This document shows positions 53,121 through 61,895 of a DNA stretch of 64,000 nucleotides, piece after piece (within the stretch, counting starts at the first letter, position 1; each line of letters opens with the position of its first letter). The stretch covers positions 1 to 64,000 of the forward strand of contig JAZRSV010000003.1 in assembly GCA_045651685.1 (NCBI GenBank), written 5' to 3'. The notes beneath the pieces were generated by a model that was not told where the DNA came from, ran no database searches, and worked only from the letters and a program-made list of their open reading frames with translations. Source of the stretch: CAKVLS01 sp045651685 (lineage in GTDB: Bacteria > Bacillota > Clostridia > Christensenellales > UBA1242). The translations under genes and the position numbers were made by a program.

Positions 53121-53145
53121 TATGTTAATTATTAAAAAGTTTTTA

Positions 53146-53883
53146 TTAAGCAAGTAAAGCTGTTGCAGTCCAAGCTGGAGCTGTAAGTGTGCCTGTAAAG
53201 CCTTCAACTTGAGCTTCTTGGCTAAAACCAGGAGCTGTGCTTGTAGCTTTGATACCTACTAATGCATTGTTTTCAAATACTATATAGCAAGCATTTTCAG
53301 AACCGTCCATTGCATCGCTGTAAGAAAGTTTGTATTTTTCTGTTGTGCCTTTTGTAGCTTTTTCGATTGTAAAAGCATCTTCACCAAGAATAGTTAATTC
53401 GTCAAGGTAAGTTGTGATATCGCCAGATGCTGCTAGAGTAGCAACATATGTGTCAAAATCCATACCATCAAACTCTGCATCAGCAAGAGGTTGTTTAGCT
53501 GCTATATCGCCCATTTTTGTATAGAAATATTCTGCATCAGCATAAAGTTCCATTTTGGTACCAGCCATATCCATTTTGATATACATAGCAGAATATTTAC
53601 CTGTAGATGCGTCATAAGCAAAAGAACCATGAACTTCTTGTTTTACCTTTTGTCCTTCATACTCATATTCCATATGCATTGACATTCTGAAGCTTTTGAA
53701 AGCTGCGGTTTGAGCTTCTGTCGCAGCTGCTACTGTTGCATTAAGAGTAGCCATGTCAGATGCTTTGTAAGAGCCTTTGGTGTTAACCTTAACTTGATCT
53801 GGGTTTCCACCACAGGCAGCTAGTACTAATACGCAAGGTAAAATTACTAGACAAATCATAAGTGTTTTTAAAAACTTTTTCAT
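53146..53883 (-). CDS. Secreted lipoprotein, unknown function
   Basis: About 245 residues. Signal MKKFLKTLMIC... ends in lipobox VLAAC with Cys24, followed by GG. The mature part has alternating amphipathic beta segments (MHMEYEYEGQKVKQEVHGSFAYD, YSAMYIKMDMAGTKMELYADAEYFYTKMG and later strands), a pattern like the LolA/LppX/DUF4292-type half-barrels that carry lipids. That fold assignment is inference. I take the start 81 bases inside the longest frame because AGGAGAG lies just before it and the signal then has normal length. A consensus promoter is present. Confidence 0.82.
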   Translation of the reverse strand: MKKFLKTLMICLVILPCVLVLAACGGNPDQVKVNTKGSYKASDMATLNATVAAATEAQTAAFKSFRMSMHMEYEYEGQKVKQEVHGSFAYDASTGKYSAMYIKMDMAGTKMELYADAEYFYTKMGDIAAKQPLADAEFDGMDFDTYVATLAASGDITTYLDELTILGEDAFTIEKATKGTTEKYKLSYSDAMDGSENACYIVFENNALVGIKATSTAPGFSQEAQVEGFTGTLTAPAWTATALLA

Positions 53884-53931
53884 AAATCTCTCCTTTCTTT
53901 TGTTTTTTAGAATCTTATGAATTCTACCCCT

Positions 53932-53960
53932 ATCATAACCACTCACACAAAAATTGTCAA
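53932..53960 (-). promoter_or_regulatory. Promoter of the 245-residue lipoprotein gene
   Basis: TTGACA (53955-53960), 17 bases, TATGAT (53932-53937) on the minus strand. Confidence 0.75.
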
Positions 53961-54044
53961 ACAAATATCTTTTGTTTTTTATATAAAAATTTTTACATCA
54001 ACATATAGTAATTATTGCTTTTTGTAGGCACAAAATAGACTAAA

Positions 54045-54079
54045 CAAAAAAAACATCCAATAGTTGGATGCTTTTTGTT
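54045..54079 (-). terminator. Terminator of the TtcA-like gene
   Basis: CATCCAA and TTGGATG arms with a 3-base loop and flanking A/T runs. Confidence 0.75.
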
Positions 54080-54902
54080 AGTTGTCATAATCATCTAGAT
54101 AAGTATATTGTTTGCCGCCTTTTTTGTAGCCAAATATCTTGTCCAAATTAACATTTTGCACACTTGCAAAAATATTTTTGTCTACATTGACATTATATTT
54201 TTCTAAATCTTTTATAAGTAGTTTTGTTTGATAACGCTGCGAGCTTGTACCATCTTCTAATACAAGACTCTCTGTAAGCTTACATGCACATTGTATAAAA
54301 TGTAGGTCGCTAGAATTTTGCCAAGTTATAATATCTCTTTCTCTAATAAGATACATTGGTCTGATTAGTTGCATATTTTCAAAGTTGTCACTATGCAATT
54401 TTGGTAGCATTGTTTGAAAAGAGCCCGCGTTTAACATATTCATAAGTATAGTCTCTATCACATCGTCATAATGGTGACCTAATGCGATTTTGTTGCAACC
54501 CATCTCTTGTGCTATGCGATATAGTGCACCCCTGCGCATTTTGGCACAAATATAGCAAGGATTTTTTGACATATTGTTTGCCACATCAAAGATATTTGTA
54601 TCAACTATTTTTGCAGGGATGTTAAGATATTGCAAGTTGTCTTTGATGCGTTGCAAATTCTTTTCGTTATAACCTGGGTTCATAACAAGATATTCTACAT
54701 CAAAATCAAAGTCAGAATATCTATGCAACTGTTGAAAAAGTTTTGCAAGCAACATAGAGTCTTTGCCACCAGATATACATACACATACTTTGTCGCCAGC
54801 TTGCAAAAGGTCATATTCTTTTATCGCTTTGATAAATTTTGACCAAAGCCTAGAACGATATGTAGTTATAAGCGCCCTTTCTATTTGTTCGTATTTTTCC
54901 AT
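54078..54902 (-). CDS. TtcA-like PP-loop tRNA-thiolation/ATPase family protein
   Basis: 274 residues. The PP-loop SGGKDS is at 44-49; CYIC (about 115-118) and later CAC supply the cysteines expected for an iron-sulfur TtcA-type enzyme, and GHHYDDVIETILMN is the second family motif. TtcA thiolates C32 of certain tRNAs. Firmicute members may modify a different base. It follows an unknown gene by 9 bases. TilS is excluded by the Cys pattern and short length. Confidence 0.85.
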   Translation of the reverse strand: MEKYEQIERALITTYRSRLWSKFIKAIKEYDLLQAGDKVCVCISGGKDSMLLAKLFQQLHRYSDFDFDVEYLVMNPGYNEKNLQRIKDNLQYLNIPAKIVDTNIFDVANNMSKNPCYICAKMRRGALYRIAQEMGCNKIALGHHYDDVIETILMNMLNAGSFQTMLPKLHSDNFENMQLIRPMYLIRERDIITWQNSSDLHFIQCACKLTESLVLEDGTSSQRYQTKLLIKDLEKYNVNVDKNIFASVQNVNLDKIFGYKKGGKQYTYLDDYDN

Positions 54903-54911
54903 AATTATCCT

Positions 54912-55346
54912 TTAGCTGTTAAAAATAGAATCTTTTGCAAGTATTTGCAATAATTCGTTAGTGACATTAAGTAGTTCGAACGAATTAAACAACATACCAC
55001 TTATGTTATCAAACTTATTAATATTATAAACTTTGCCATCTACAACAATCTTAAACGGTTGCAAATTTTTGTATTGAGTTTCTTGATACAAAACCTCTGC
55101 GTCATTATCTTTTTTTACTAAATTTGCAATAAGCGCCAAATCTAATTTTTTGCCATATAATTTTTCGTAGTCAAAGTTTAACACAATTGTCTCAAACTCT
55201 GCAGCTGGCTCTGCTTTAACACAATACTTGCGAGTAAGGGTTGCCATAAGTTTTTCACCGTTATCTGTCAAACTAAAAATATTAGTATCAATAACCCCAG
55301 GAGTTATCTTTGCATTATAATAAGTTTTTATAAAATCAATTTTCAT
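54912..55346 (-). CDS. Unknown 144-residue protein
   Basis: Not recognised. Soluble, mixed alpha/beta, with a central charged region (NFDYEKLYGKKLDLALIANLVKK) and a C-terminal helix ELLNVTNELLQILAKD. AAAGGA precedes the ATG. It lies nine bases upstream of the TtcA-like gene on the same strand, so it may assist that enzyme; this is inference from context only. Confidence 0.7.
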   Translation of the reverse strand: MKIDFIKTYYNAKITPGVIDTNIFSLTDNGEKLMATLTRKYCVKAEPAAEFETIVLNFDYEKLYGKKLDLALIANLVKKDNDAEVLYQETQYKNLQPFKIVVDGKVYNINKFDNISGMLFNSFELLNVTNELLQILAKDSIFNS

Positions 55347-55410
55347 AATATATATCCTTTTTTAATCTGATACAAGTATAACACAACAAAAAACAATTTT
55401 CATCAATAAA

Positions 55411-55449
55411 AACAAAAAAAACTGCTATTATTTTTTACTGCAGTTTTTG
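55411..55449 (-). terminator. Terminator of the dap operon
   Basis: AAAAACTGC and GCAGTTTTT arms with a 14-base loop, overlapping the end of the aspartokinase gene. Confidence 0.6.
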
Positions 55450-56414
55450 TTAAATATTTTTATTAAGTTTTGCTTGTAATTTTTTTTGCCAATATATGTT
55501 GTGACTATTTTGTTATCAAAGGTTTTATAAACAACTTTTACACTTTTGTCCATTTGACAAAAAACAACATACTTGGGCGAACCTGTATAAAAGCTATTAA
55601 TCGTTGTACCTGCTTGCGACAAATTGTAGATATTTTTTACTCTCAAAACAACTTGAGTATTTTGTAGCAGCTTGGCACAATCATGATGAATAACCTTGGC
55701 ATCATATTTTGTCATAACAATTAGGTCGCTGTAGTTGAGCTTTTTTATTGACCTACTTTTTGCCAACTCTGGATTGATAGGATACACCCCATTAGTATCT
55801 GTCCAATTTTCGTACAACTCACAAGCAAGACACCTAGCAACAATCGCACCCGTTATATCACTACCCCCACGACTTAATAAAAACACTTTACCATGCTCGT
55901 CACAACCATAAAAGCCAGGCAAGATAATTTGCTTATATCTTTGCAAATACATACGAAGCCTGCTTTTGGTTTTTACAAAGTCAACTTTGCCATCTCTAAA
56001 AAACACCACCCTGCCTGCAGGTATTAATTTTATATTAGTAGCCTTCGAAACTATATAACAAGTTAGATATTCTCCACGAGAAACAAGCCAATTTTTATCA
56101 TTTGTTATAAGATATTTTTTATAATAATTTTTTATAATTTTTGTTATATTAATTTTTACATTAAGCCATTTGCACAACAATTTATATTTGTTTACAATTA
56201 AATTAATAAAATCTTGCGTTTTTTGATCGTTTTTTATATTATTTGCAAGCCCGAACAATAGGTCGGAGATTTTGCTGTCTCCAGCATAGTTAGGGCCTTT
56301 GCCTATAGCAGACAATACCAAAACCTGTCGGTCGGGATTGAGCATAAGTTTTAACATGTTTTTTGTTGCTGTTTTTGATACTGTTGCACCACCGCCAAAC
56401 TTACTTACTATCAT
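55428..56414 (-). CDS. Aspartate kinase, catalytic domain only
   Basis: 328 residues of the amino acid kinase family. First step from aspartate to lysine, diaminopimelate, threonine and methionine. Motifs: N-terminal KFGGGATV (usual KFGGTSV), SRGEYLT, LSRGGSDITGAIVA and WTDTNGVYPINP. After the AGTTI hinge only about 60 residues remain, too few for the two C-terminal ACT domains that bind lysine or threonine in normal enzymes (about 400-450 residues). Allosteric control is therefore probably missing or altered. It overlaps the dapB stop by 14 bases and has only a weak ribosome site. Last in asd-dapA-dapB-aspartokinase. Confidence 0.88.
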   Translation of the reverse strand: MIVSKFGGGATVSKTATKNMLKLMLNPDRQVLVLSAIGKGPNYAGDSKISDLLFGLANNIKNDQKTQDFINLIVNKYKLLCKWLNVKINITKIIKNYYKKYLITNDKNWLVSRGEYLTCYIVSKATNIKLIPAGRVVFFRDGKVDFVKTKSRLRMYLQRYKQIILPGFYGCDEHGKVFLLSRGGSDITGAIVARCLACELYENWTDTNGVYPINPELAKSRSIKKLNYSDLIVMTKYDAKVIHHDCAKLLQNTQVVLRVKNIYNLSQAGTTINSFYTGSPKYVVFCQMDKSVKVVYKTFDNKIVTTYIGKKNYKQNLIKIFNKNCSKK

Positions 56415-57060
56415 TTATTAGCCCTTCTAAATTATACAGACCAGCCGGTCGGTTTTTGAGCAATTTGGCAGCCTTTATAGCGCCTTGACAAAACACTTCT
56501 CTCGAGTGAGCTTTGTGAGTTATTGTCAGGGTTTCGTGCTCGCCATAAACACTAATCTCATGCTCGCAAACAACATCACCCACCCTAACACTAATCACTT
56601 CTGCTTTTATATTTTGCTCTGCAAGTTTATTTAGTATTAACTTGGCCGAACCGCTTGGCACATCTTGCTTGTTTTTGTTATGAACTTCTTTTATTACAAC
56701 AGCATCTTGCCTTGCACATGCCAGACTACTTACCATATTATTAAAAGCTAAAAATTGAAAACTCAAATTAGGCGCAACCAAAATTGGTATACTGCTCGAA
56801 GCTTGCAATATTTTTTGATAGGCATTTTTTTGGTGCCCAGTAGTTGCAATAATAATAGGCAAATTGTTTTTGCATGCAATGGCTAAATTTTTTTCTAGCG
56901 CTGATGCGTTTGAAAAATCAATTGCAACATCTACATCTTTGGGTAAAGATATTTTTGCGTCATCTTTGTCTATGCCAAAATATTCAATATTATTTTGTCG
57001 CATATACTTTTGCATTGACATACCCATTTTGCCATTGCTACCAATTAACAAAACTTTCAT
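56401..57060 (-). CDS. dapB: 4-hydroxy-tetrahydrodipicolinate reductase
   Basis: Reduces the dapA product with NAD(P)H. 219 residues, somewhat short (240-270 usual). N-terminal GSNGKMG binds the dinucleotide. The substrate segment is EVHNKNKQDVPSGSA, with the first His and the Lys of the family motif kept, but the second His of the EHH pair is Asn. THKAHSREVFCQGAI matches the C-terminal signature. It overlaps dapA by 4 bases (ATGA). Confidence 0.92.
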   Translation of the reverse strand: MKVLLIGSNGKMGMSMQKYMRQNNIEYFGIDKDDAKISLPKDVDVAIDFSNASALEKNLAIACKNNLPIIIATTGHQKNAYQKILQASSSIPILVAPNLSFQFLAFNNMVSSLACARQDAVVIKEVHNKNKQDVPSGSAKLILNKLAEQNIKAEVISVRVGDVVCEHEISVYGEHETLTITHKAHSREVFCQGAIKAAKLLKNRPAGLYNLEGLINDSK

Positions 57061-57923
57061 GTAGTTTGCTCCTTAATTTTTTGCATTTCTTTATCTATCA
57101 ATTTTTTGTTATACAATGTTAGATTGGTCAAAGGTTCTCTAACAATATTTTTACACAACCCCATCTTGCTCACAGCATACTTGATCGGTATAGGGTTTGG
57201 CTCTGCAAAAATAATATTATTAAAGTTAAACAATATATCATCATCAACATTAGAGTTGTGCCAAGTTTGTTTTATAATCTTTGGATAAACATTGCTGCTT
57301 ACACTTATTGTACCCTTGGCACCCAAACTTGCAAAGACACCATTAAGATTGTCATTGCCACTATAAATTGCAACATTGTTTTTGCACAGTCTAAAAACAT
57401 CTAGTATATGCATGACATCTTGGCTTGCTTCTTTTATACCGGCAACATTTGGCAAAAGAGATATTTGTTGCATTGTTGCGTGTTTTATATCAAAGCCGGT
57501 TCTGCTAGGCACATTATAAACAATGATTGGAGCTTTTGAGTGTTCGCTTAATTTTTTGTAATACCAATAAGCGCCACCTTGCGTACATTTGTTATAATAC
57601 GGGGTGACTGCTAGGCAAGCATCTACACTACACCTGTTAGCCATGTCTATATATTCTAAAGCTATTGCCGTGTTGTTGCTACCAACACCAACAATAAGTT
57701 TACATCTATCTTGTATAATTTTTTTACAAAACTGCATCATATCAAATCTTTCTTTGGCTGATATTGTGCAACTTTCGCCAGTTGTACCTAATATCAAAAT
57801 TGCATCTACATTGTTAGACAACTGATACTCTATCAAATTTTGCAATGCCAAATAGTCTATGTTATTGTTTTTGTCAAATGGCGTTATTAAAGCAGTGCAC
57901 ACCCCACTAAATACTTCTTTCAT
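57057..57923 (-). CDS. dapA: 4-hydroxy-tetrahydrodipicolinate synthase
   Basis: Condenses pyruvate with aspartate semialdehyde. 288 residues, normal length. GTTGESCTIS binds the substrate carboxylate, VPSRTG follows, and the Schiff-base Lys is in AGIKEAS. GGAGAG lies before the ATG inside asd; the two genes overlap by 17 bases. Confidence 0.96.
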   Translation of the reverse strand: MKEVFSGVCTALITPFDKNNNIDYLALQNLIEYQLSNNVDAILILGTTGESCTISAKERFDMMQFCKKIIQDRCKLIVGVGSNNTAIALEYIDMANRCSVDACLAVTPYYNKCTQGGAYWYYKKLSEHSKAPIIVYNVPSRTGFDIKHATMQQISLLPNVAGIKEASQDVMHILDVFRLCKNNVAIYSGNDNLNGVFASLGAKGTISVSSNVYPKIIKQTWHNSNVDDDILFNFNNIIFAEPNPIPIKYAVSKMGLCKNIVREPLTNLTLYNKKLIDKEMQKIKEQTT

Positions 57924-58869
57924 TAATCAATCTCTCCAAAATTTGAACACCGTTTTGTGCAGCACCTTTTCGCAAATTGTCTGATGAGACAAACATATTA
58001 AAACTTTTTAGCCCACATTCGTCCTTACGCAACCTACCAACCAAAACATCATCTTGATTTTTTGCAAGCATGGGCATGGGATAATCGACAAGTTTTAGAC
58101 CAGGCATAGTTTGTAGCGCTTTTTTGATTTGCCCAATTGTTGCTCGTTGTTCTGTTTGAAAATTAATACTCAAGCTATGACCAACATCTATTGGCACCCT
58201 AACACATGTCGCAGTTATTTTGCAGTGAGATAGGGCCAAAATCTTTTTTGTTTCAAAAATCATTTTTAGCTCTTCTTTGCTGTAACCATTTTTTGAAACA
58301 TTGCCTATAAACGGTATTAAGTTGTTGTGTATACAATATGGCAGTTTGTTTGTTGTTTTGTTTTTTAGATCAGCAAGGCCTTGCCAACCTGCACCACTAA
58401 CAGCTTGATATGTACTATAAACTATTCGTTTTAGACCAAAGTTTTTGTTAACATTGCAAAGAGCCATAACACCAGCAATTGTAGAGCAGTTAGGGTTGCA
58501 TATAATTTTACTATCTTTTATCTGATCAAAATTAATCTCTGGCACGATAAGTGGATAATTCTTTCTAAAGGCACTAGAAAAATCTATCACTACCGTATTT
58601 TTTGTAGCAAGATAATTAACATATTGTTTAGATACATCTTCACCGGTGCAAAAAATTGCATAGTCAAAGTTATATTTGTCCAAATTTTCAAAAGACAATA
58701 GTTTAACTTTATGTGGCTTGTCACCAATATTGATAGTTTTTCCAACTGATCTTTTTGAAGCAAACAAAACAAAGTTATTATAGTTAAGATGCCTTTGACT
58801 TATAATTTCTAAAACCTTGCGACCAACCAAACCGGTCGCGCCAACTATTGCGATAAAATACTTTTTCAT
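57907..58869 (-). CDS. asd: Aspartate-semialdehyde dehydrogenase
   Basis: Converts aspartyl phosphate to the semialdehyde with NADPH. 320 residues. GATGLVG (10-16) binds the cofactor; the active-site Cys is in NPNCSTIAG; SGAGWQG and RVPIDVGHS segments are present. First gene of the dap operon. There is no Shine-Dalgarno before the ATG; possible -10 boxes lie 10 to 20 bases upstream. No lysine riboswitch fits in the 116-base divergent interval. Confidence 0.95.
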   Translation of the reverse strand: MKKYFIAIVGATGLVGRKVLEIISQRHLNYNNFVLFASKRSVGKTINIGDKPHKVKLLSFENLDKYNFDYAIFCTGEDVSKQYVNYLATKNTVVIDFSSAFRKNYPLIVPEINFDQIKDSKIICNPNCSTIAGVMALCNVNKNFGLKRIVYSTYQAVSGAGWQGLADLKNKTTNKLPYCIHNNLIPFIGNVSKNGYSKEELKMIFETKKILALSHCKITATCVRVPIDVGHSLSINFQTEQRATIGQIKKALQTMPGLKLVDYPMPMLAKNQDDVLVGRLRKDECGLKSFNMFVSSDNLRKGAAQNGVQILERLINERSI

Positions 58870-58936
58870 ATAAATATAAATGATAGTTTCAATACAGATG
58901 TTAACTTTTTTTTACGCAAGACAAGTGAGTTTGCTA

Positions 58937-58964
58937 TTGACAAATAATATACAAAAGGTATACT
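58937..58964 (+). promoter_or_regulatory. Promoter of the 365-residue orphan gene
   Basis: TTGACA (58937-58942), 16 bases, TATACT (58959-58964), then AGGAG and ATG. Confidence 0.75.
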
Positions 58965-58985
58965 AAAAACATAGGAGATGCGATT

Positions 58986-60083
58986 ATGCAAAAAACAAAG
59001 CAAATAATCGATAAAATATTTTTTCAATCGCAAAAAGGTTATACCGAAATCGGCGATGACGAAATGGGTTTTTGGCCATACTTTACAAAGTTTTTTGTAA
59101 ATGTCGAAGGTCAATCAAATGCCGAACCTAATGATACCCAAACACCCATAGTGCAAATACCAAACGAAGAAGCTTTTGTGCAAGATGTAAAAAGTTATCT
59201 TGATGTTGCAAAAAAATTTTACAAACAAGACAGAGATTATTTTTGCCTAACTATGCCAGCTCATCAAGAAAAATTATTTTTAGATCTAATGATTAATGGT
59301 ACCAATCTTGACTATAATAATATTTATGAATATATCCACAATCGCCAAGCCATGTTAGAACAACCTGTGGGCACAGGTGTGTTTGTTTTGGGACAATATG
59401 GCGATTTAACAATGTACGGAGCAATAGGCAAAACAATATCTAATCTCGAAGGTCCTTATTGTTTTGAATTCGCCCTAGATGATCAAAACAAAAATCGCTT
59501 TAAGCTACCTAGTGTCACTTTTGGTATAGTTGATGATGTTGCTTATGTTTATGCAGTACAAAATAAAGCAAAAGAACAAGATAATCCACTAGCAAAAAAA
59601 CTTGATAGATATTTTAGAAAAGTCAACAAAGGCGTTGATCCAGAAGAAGAAATTAGTAAGGTGTCGCCTAACGCACTTGTTTCGCTTACAGCATTTATTG
59701 CTTTTGCAAAACAAATTGGTATAACAGATATCGTTGCACCTGACTTTTTGCCAGTTAGATATTATGGCAACCAAGAAGTAGGCTTGCGAAAAACAACTAC
59801 CAACCAACAAGCAGAAACTTTTTTAGAAAAACATGACCACGACCAATACAATATGACTAACAAATTTGACAATTTGTTTTTTAGATATGGTCACCACTTT
59901 ACCAGCGACGAAGTCACTTATAGCGAACTTGAGCAAGCTGTTCATGTTTCGTTAAGCACAGAAGAACCCGAAGAACATGACGACAATATTATTTATGGAG
60001 TCGCCCAATGTGTTGATGCTGGCGAATACCACAATTTGTGCGCAGGGCAATATCCTAATCAAGACAGACCATTAGAACAATAA
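58986..60083 (+). CDS. Unknown 365-residue cytoplasmic protein
   Basis: I do not recognise a family. Acidic, no signal or membrane segment. It has a region GTGVFVLGQYGDLTMYGAIGK (about 133-152) with a Gly-rich turn, a central strand-rich segment, and an acidic tail with TEEPEEHDD. The C-terminus holds two cysteines (AQCVDAG, NLCAGQ). Strong promoter, AGGAG and a bidirectional terminator mark it as a single-gene unit divergent from the dap operon. Confidence 0.75.
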   Translation: MQKTKQIIDKIFFQSQKGYTEIGDDEMGFWPYFTKFFVNVEGQSNAEPNDTQTPIVQIPNEEAFVQDVKSYLDVAKKFYKQDRDYFCLTMPAHQEKLFLDLMINGTNLDYNNIYEYIHNRQAMLEQPVGTGVFVLGQYGDLTMYGAIGKTISNLEGPYCFEFALDDQNKNRFKLPSVTFGIVDDVAYVYAVQNKAKEQDNPLAKKLDRYFRKVNKGVDPEEEISKVSPNALVSLTAFIAFAKQIGITDIVAPDFLPVRYYGNQEVGLRKTTTNQQAETFLEKHDHDQYNMTNKFDNLFFRYGHHFTSDEVTYSELEQAVHVSLSTEEPEEHDDNIIYGVAQCVDAGEYHNLCAGQYPNQDRPLEQ

Positions 60084-60096
60084 TATAATTAATAAC

Positions 60097-60135
60097 AAAA
60101 AAAAAGAATTGAAACAAACTTCAATTCTTTTTTTA
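60097..60135. terminator. Bidirectional terminator
   Basis: AAAGAATTGAA and TTCAATTCTTT arms, 6-base loop, U tracts both ways, between the orphan gene and the chromate transporter pair. Confidence 0.88.
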
Positions 60136-60136
60136 T

Positions 60137-60715
60137 TTATATTGGCAGACCATACAATAACATGCCTAGGCCTGCAGATATTAGTATAATAAATATTGGC
60201 GAAAGATTTTTCTTTTTTACCTTTTTGATAACCATATACAATGTAGCAATTATGGCAAATATGATAAGGCCTTTGTAGTCAAAAGCAAATGCATCTCCTA
60301 TTTTTGATACACCAAATATAGAACTAACAAACATAATTATTGATGTTGACAATATAAGCGCAACAACAGCTGGTCTTATGCCACCCAACGCAGCTTGTAC
60401 ACCTGCAAACTTAAAAATATTTTTTAATATACTTGCCACTATCAGTATAATAACAAAAGCTGGCAACACAACACCAAGCGTTGCAACAAATGCTCCCAAA
60501 ATGCCGCCCTGCGACGATCCAACAAAAGTTGCCATATTAACAGCTATTGGCCCCGGGGTTGACTCGGATACAGCTATAAAGTTATAAAATATTTCTTCTG
60601 TAAGCCAGTCGTGAAGCAATACTTCTTCTCTTATTAGTGGTATCATGGCATAGCCACCACCAAAAGAAACTGCACCTATTTTTAGAAAGGTCAAAAACAA
60701 TTGCAAATAAATCAT
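60137..60715 (-). CDS. Chromate transporter family, half-length protein
   Basis: 192 residues with five to six helices. FGGGYAMIPL near the N-terminus and SESTPGPIAVNMATFVG are the ChrA signatures. Short-chain ChrA proteins work as pairs of half-size subunits, as here with the upstream gene; their real substrate in anaerobes is often not chromate. Start overlaps the upstream gene (ATGA-type) with GGAGGAT before the ATG. Confidence 0.88.
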   Translation of the reverse strand: MIYLQLFLTFLKIGAVSFGGGYAMIPLIREEVLLHDWLTEEIFYNFIAVSESTPGPIAVNMATFVGSSQGGILGAFVATLGVVLPAFVIILIVASILKNIFKFAGVQAALGGIRPAVVALILSTSIIMFVSSIFGVSKIGDAFAFDYKGLIIFAIIATLYMVIKKVKKKNLSPIFIILISAGLGMLLYGLPI

Positions 60716-61359
60716 TGCTTATCCTCCTTGTCAGAAGGATTTGTTTTGTCTGTAGATACTTCTTGTGGCGCGTTTGATAGGCGTTGTTTGTGTTTGTTAA
60801 TAGCCAGCGAAACAAAAAATAATACAAGGCCGCAACCACCACCTATGATAATATAAAATATAGAAGAAAAACTAATTGCAAATAACGAAAAAGCTATCAT
60901 ACAACCAAAAGTGACAGACAAAATGATTATAGACAAAATATTTTTCTTAACATCTTTAAGCATTTTTATACCAGCTAACATTATAAGAAAAACAACACCT
61001 ATCTGTACACCCTTAAATGCATATGCCACATAGGTTAATCCTAAAAAAGCATCTAAAAATAATGATATTACAAATATAATTATAAAAGATGGTATGCACA
61101 CACCGATGCTTGCAAGCAACGCTCCAAAAAAGCCGCCTTGCTTATAGCCGATATAAGTTGAACTGTTTATTGCGATAGGTCCTGGCGAAGACTCTGCAAT
61201 AGCAATCATATCTAAAAACTCTTCTTTGGTAAGCCAATTGCGTTTAGAAACAAACTCATTTTCTAAAAGCGCTATCATACCATAACCACCACCAAAGGTA
61301 AAAAGACCAATTTTTAGCATGATAAAAAATAAATTAAAAATGGTTTTACTTTTTTTCAT
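60712..61359 (-). CDS. Chromate transporter family, half-length protein (partner)
   Basis: 215 residues after choosing the ATG at 61359, preceded by AGAGGAT; the 21 extra upstream codons lack a ribosome site. FTFGGGYGMIALLE and AESSPGPIAINSSTYIGYKQGG mirror the motifs of the partner. The C-terminus is a hydrophilic Lys/Asp tail. The two halves form one transport unit. Confidence 0.88.
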   Translation of the reverse strand: MKKSKTIFNLFFIMLKIGLFTFGGGYGMIALLENEFVSKRNWLTKEEFLDMIAIAESSPGPIAINSSTYIGYKQGGFFGALLASIGVCIPSFIIIFVISLFLDAFLGLTYVAYAFKGVQIGVVFLIMLAGIKMLKDVKKNILSIIILSVTFGCMIAFSLFAISFSSIFYIIIGGGCGLVLFFVSLAINKHKQRLSNAPQEVSTDKTNPSDKEDKQ

Positions 61360-61379
61360 TGTTATCCTCTTATGCACTA

Positions 61380-61410
61380 ATTGTATATCTTTTGTTAGTT
61401 GCAAGCAACT
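61380..61410 (-). promoter_or_regulatory. Promoter of the chromate transporter pair, with palindrome
   Basis: TTGCTT (61403-61408), 17 bases, TACAAT (61380-61385) on the minus strand. AGTTGC-AA-GCAACT (61397-61410) is a perfect inverted repeat covering the -35. Confidence 0.55.
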
Positions 61411-61419
61411 TTTTGGCAA

Positions 61420-61456
61420 CAAAAAAAGAACTTTATATTTTGTAAAGTTCTTTTTT
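61420..61456 (-). terminator. Terminator of the cytidine deaminase operon
   Basis: AAAGAACTTTA and TAAAGTTCTTT arms with a 7-base loop, U run on the minus strand. Confidence 0.82.
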
Positions 61457-61461
61457 ACTTT

Positions 61462-61884
61462 TTAGCAATCATCAATGTCTGGCAATATTTGTCTTATGGT
61501 ATACATTTTGTAATTTTCGTCTTTGTCCAAAACTACAACTTTTATGTCTGGTTGAAGTGTATTAAACATTTCTCTGCAAATACCACAGGGCGCAACAGAT
61601 TGAATCTCGTTGTTTCTTTTGTTTAGTTTTACTGCTGTCATATATTTCATAGTGCGCTCACCACCTTGCCAAGCATTGCTTAAAGCAATATGTTCTGCAC
61701 AGCTACTATGCCACCAGCCGACATTTAGACCAGAGTACATCTTACCACTTTCGCCAATGATAACACATGCTACTTGGCTACGCTCTGATCTTTCGCCAAG
61801 GTCTTGATTTTTCTTAACTATAGAAACACATTTTTTGTACATTTTGTCAAATAATTCTTTTTCTTCTGGGGTTATCTCTCTCAT
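61462..61884 (-). CDS. cdd: Cytidine deaminase-like enzyme
   Basis: 140 residues. The zinc site is CAEHIAL (Cys and catalytic Glu) with the PCGICREMF pair of cysteines, as in tetrameric cytidine deaminases. A close relative, blasticidin-S deaminase, has the same motifs and cannot be excluded. AAAGAGGTG precedes the ATG. Last of a four-gene operon. Confidence 0.85.
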   Translation of the reverse strand: MREITPEEKELFDKMYKKCVSIVKKNQDLGERSERSQVACVIIGESGKMYSGLNVGWWHSSCAEHIALSNAWQGGERTMKYMTAVKLNKRNNEIQSVAPCGICREMFNTLQPDIKVVVLDKDENYKMYTIRQILPDIDDC

Positions 61885-61895
61885 AATACACCTCT

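Larger units (their letters stand above)
52843..53145. other. Gene-free interval with promoter and consecutive stem-loops
   Basis: 303 bases. It holds the DUF951 promoter, then an unexplained AT-rich stretch. Next come three stem-loops in a row: GCAAAATA-TG-TATTTTGC with T5 (53037-53058), AGGTTGC/GTAGCCT with G-U pairs (about 53061-53077), and the terminator at 53083-53120. No credible reading frame was found in it. Confidence 0.55.

Noticed and set aside
54078..54902. TilS (tRNA-Ile lysidine synthase), expected near spoIIE
   Set aside because: The PP-loop is shared, but the CxxC cysteines and absence of the TilS C-terminal domain indicate a TtcA-like protein.
58870..58985. Lysine riboswitch upstream of asd
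   Set aside because: Only 116 bases separate the divergent starts and no L-box structure or terminator/antiterminator pair is visible.
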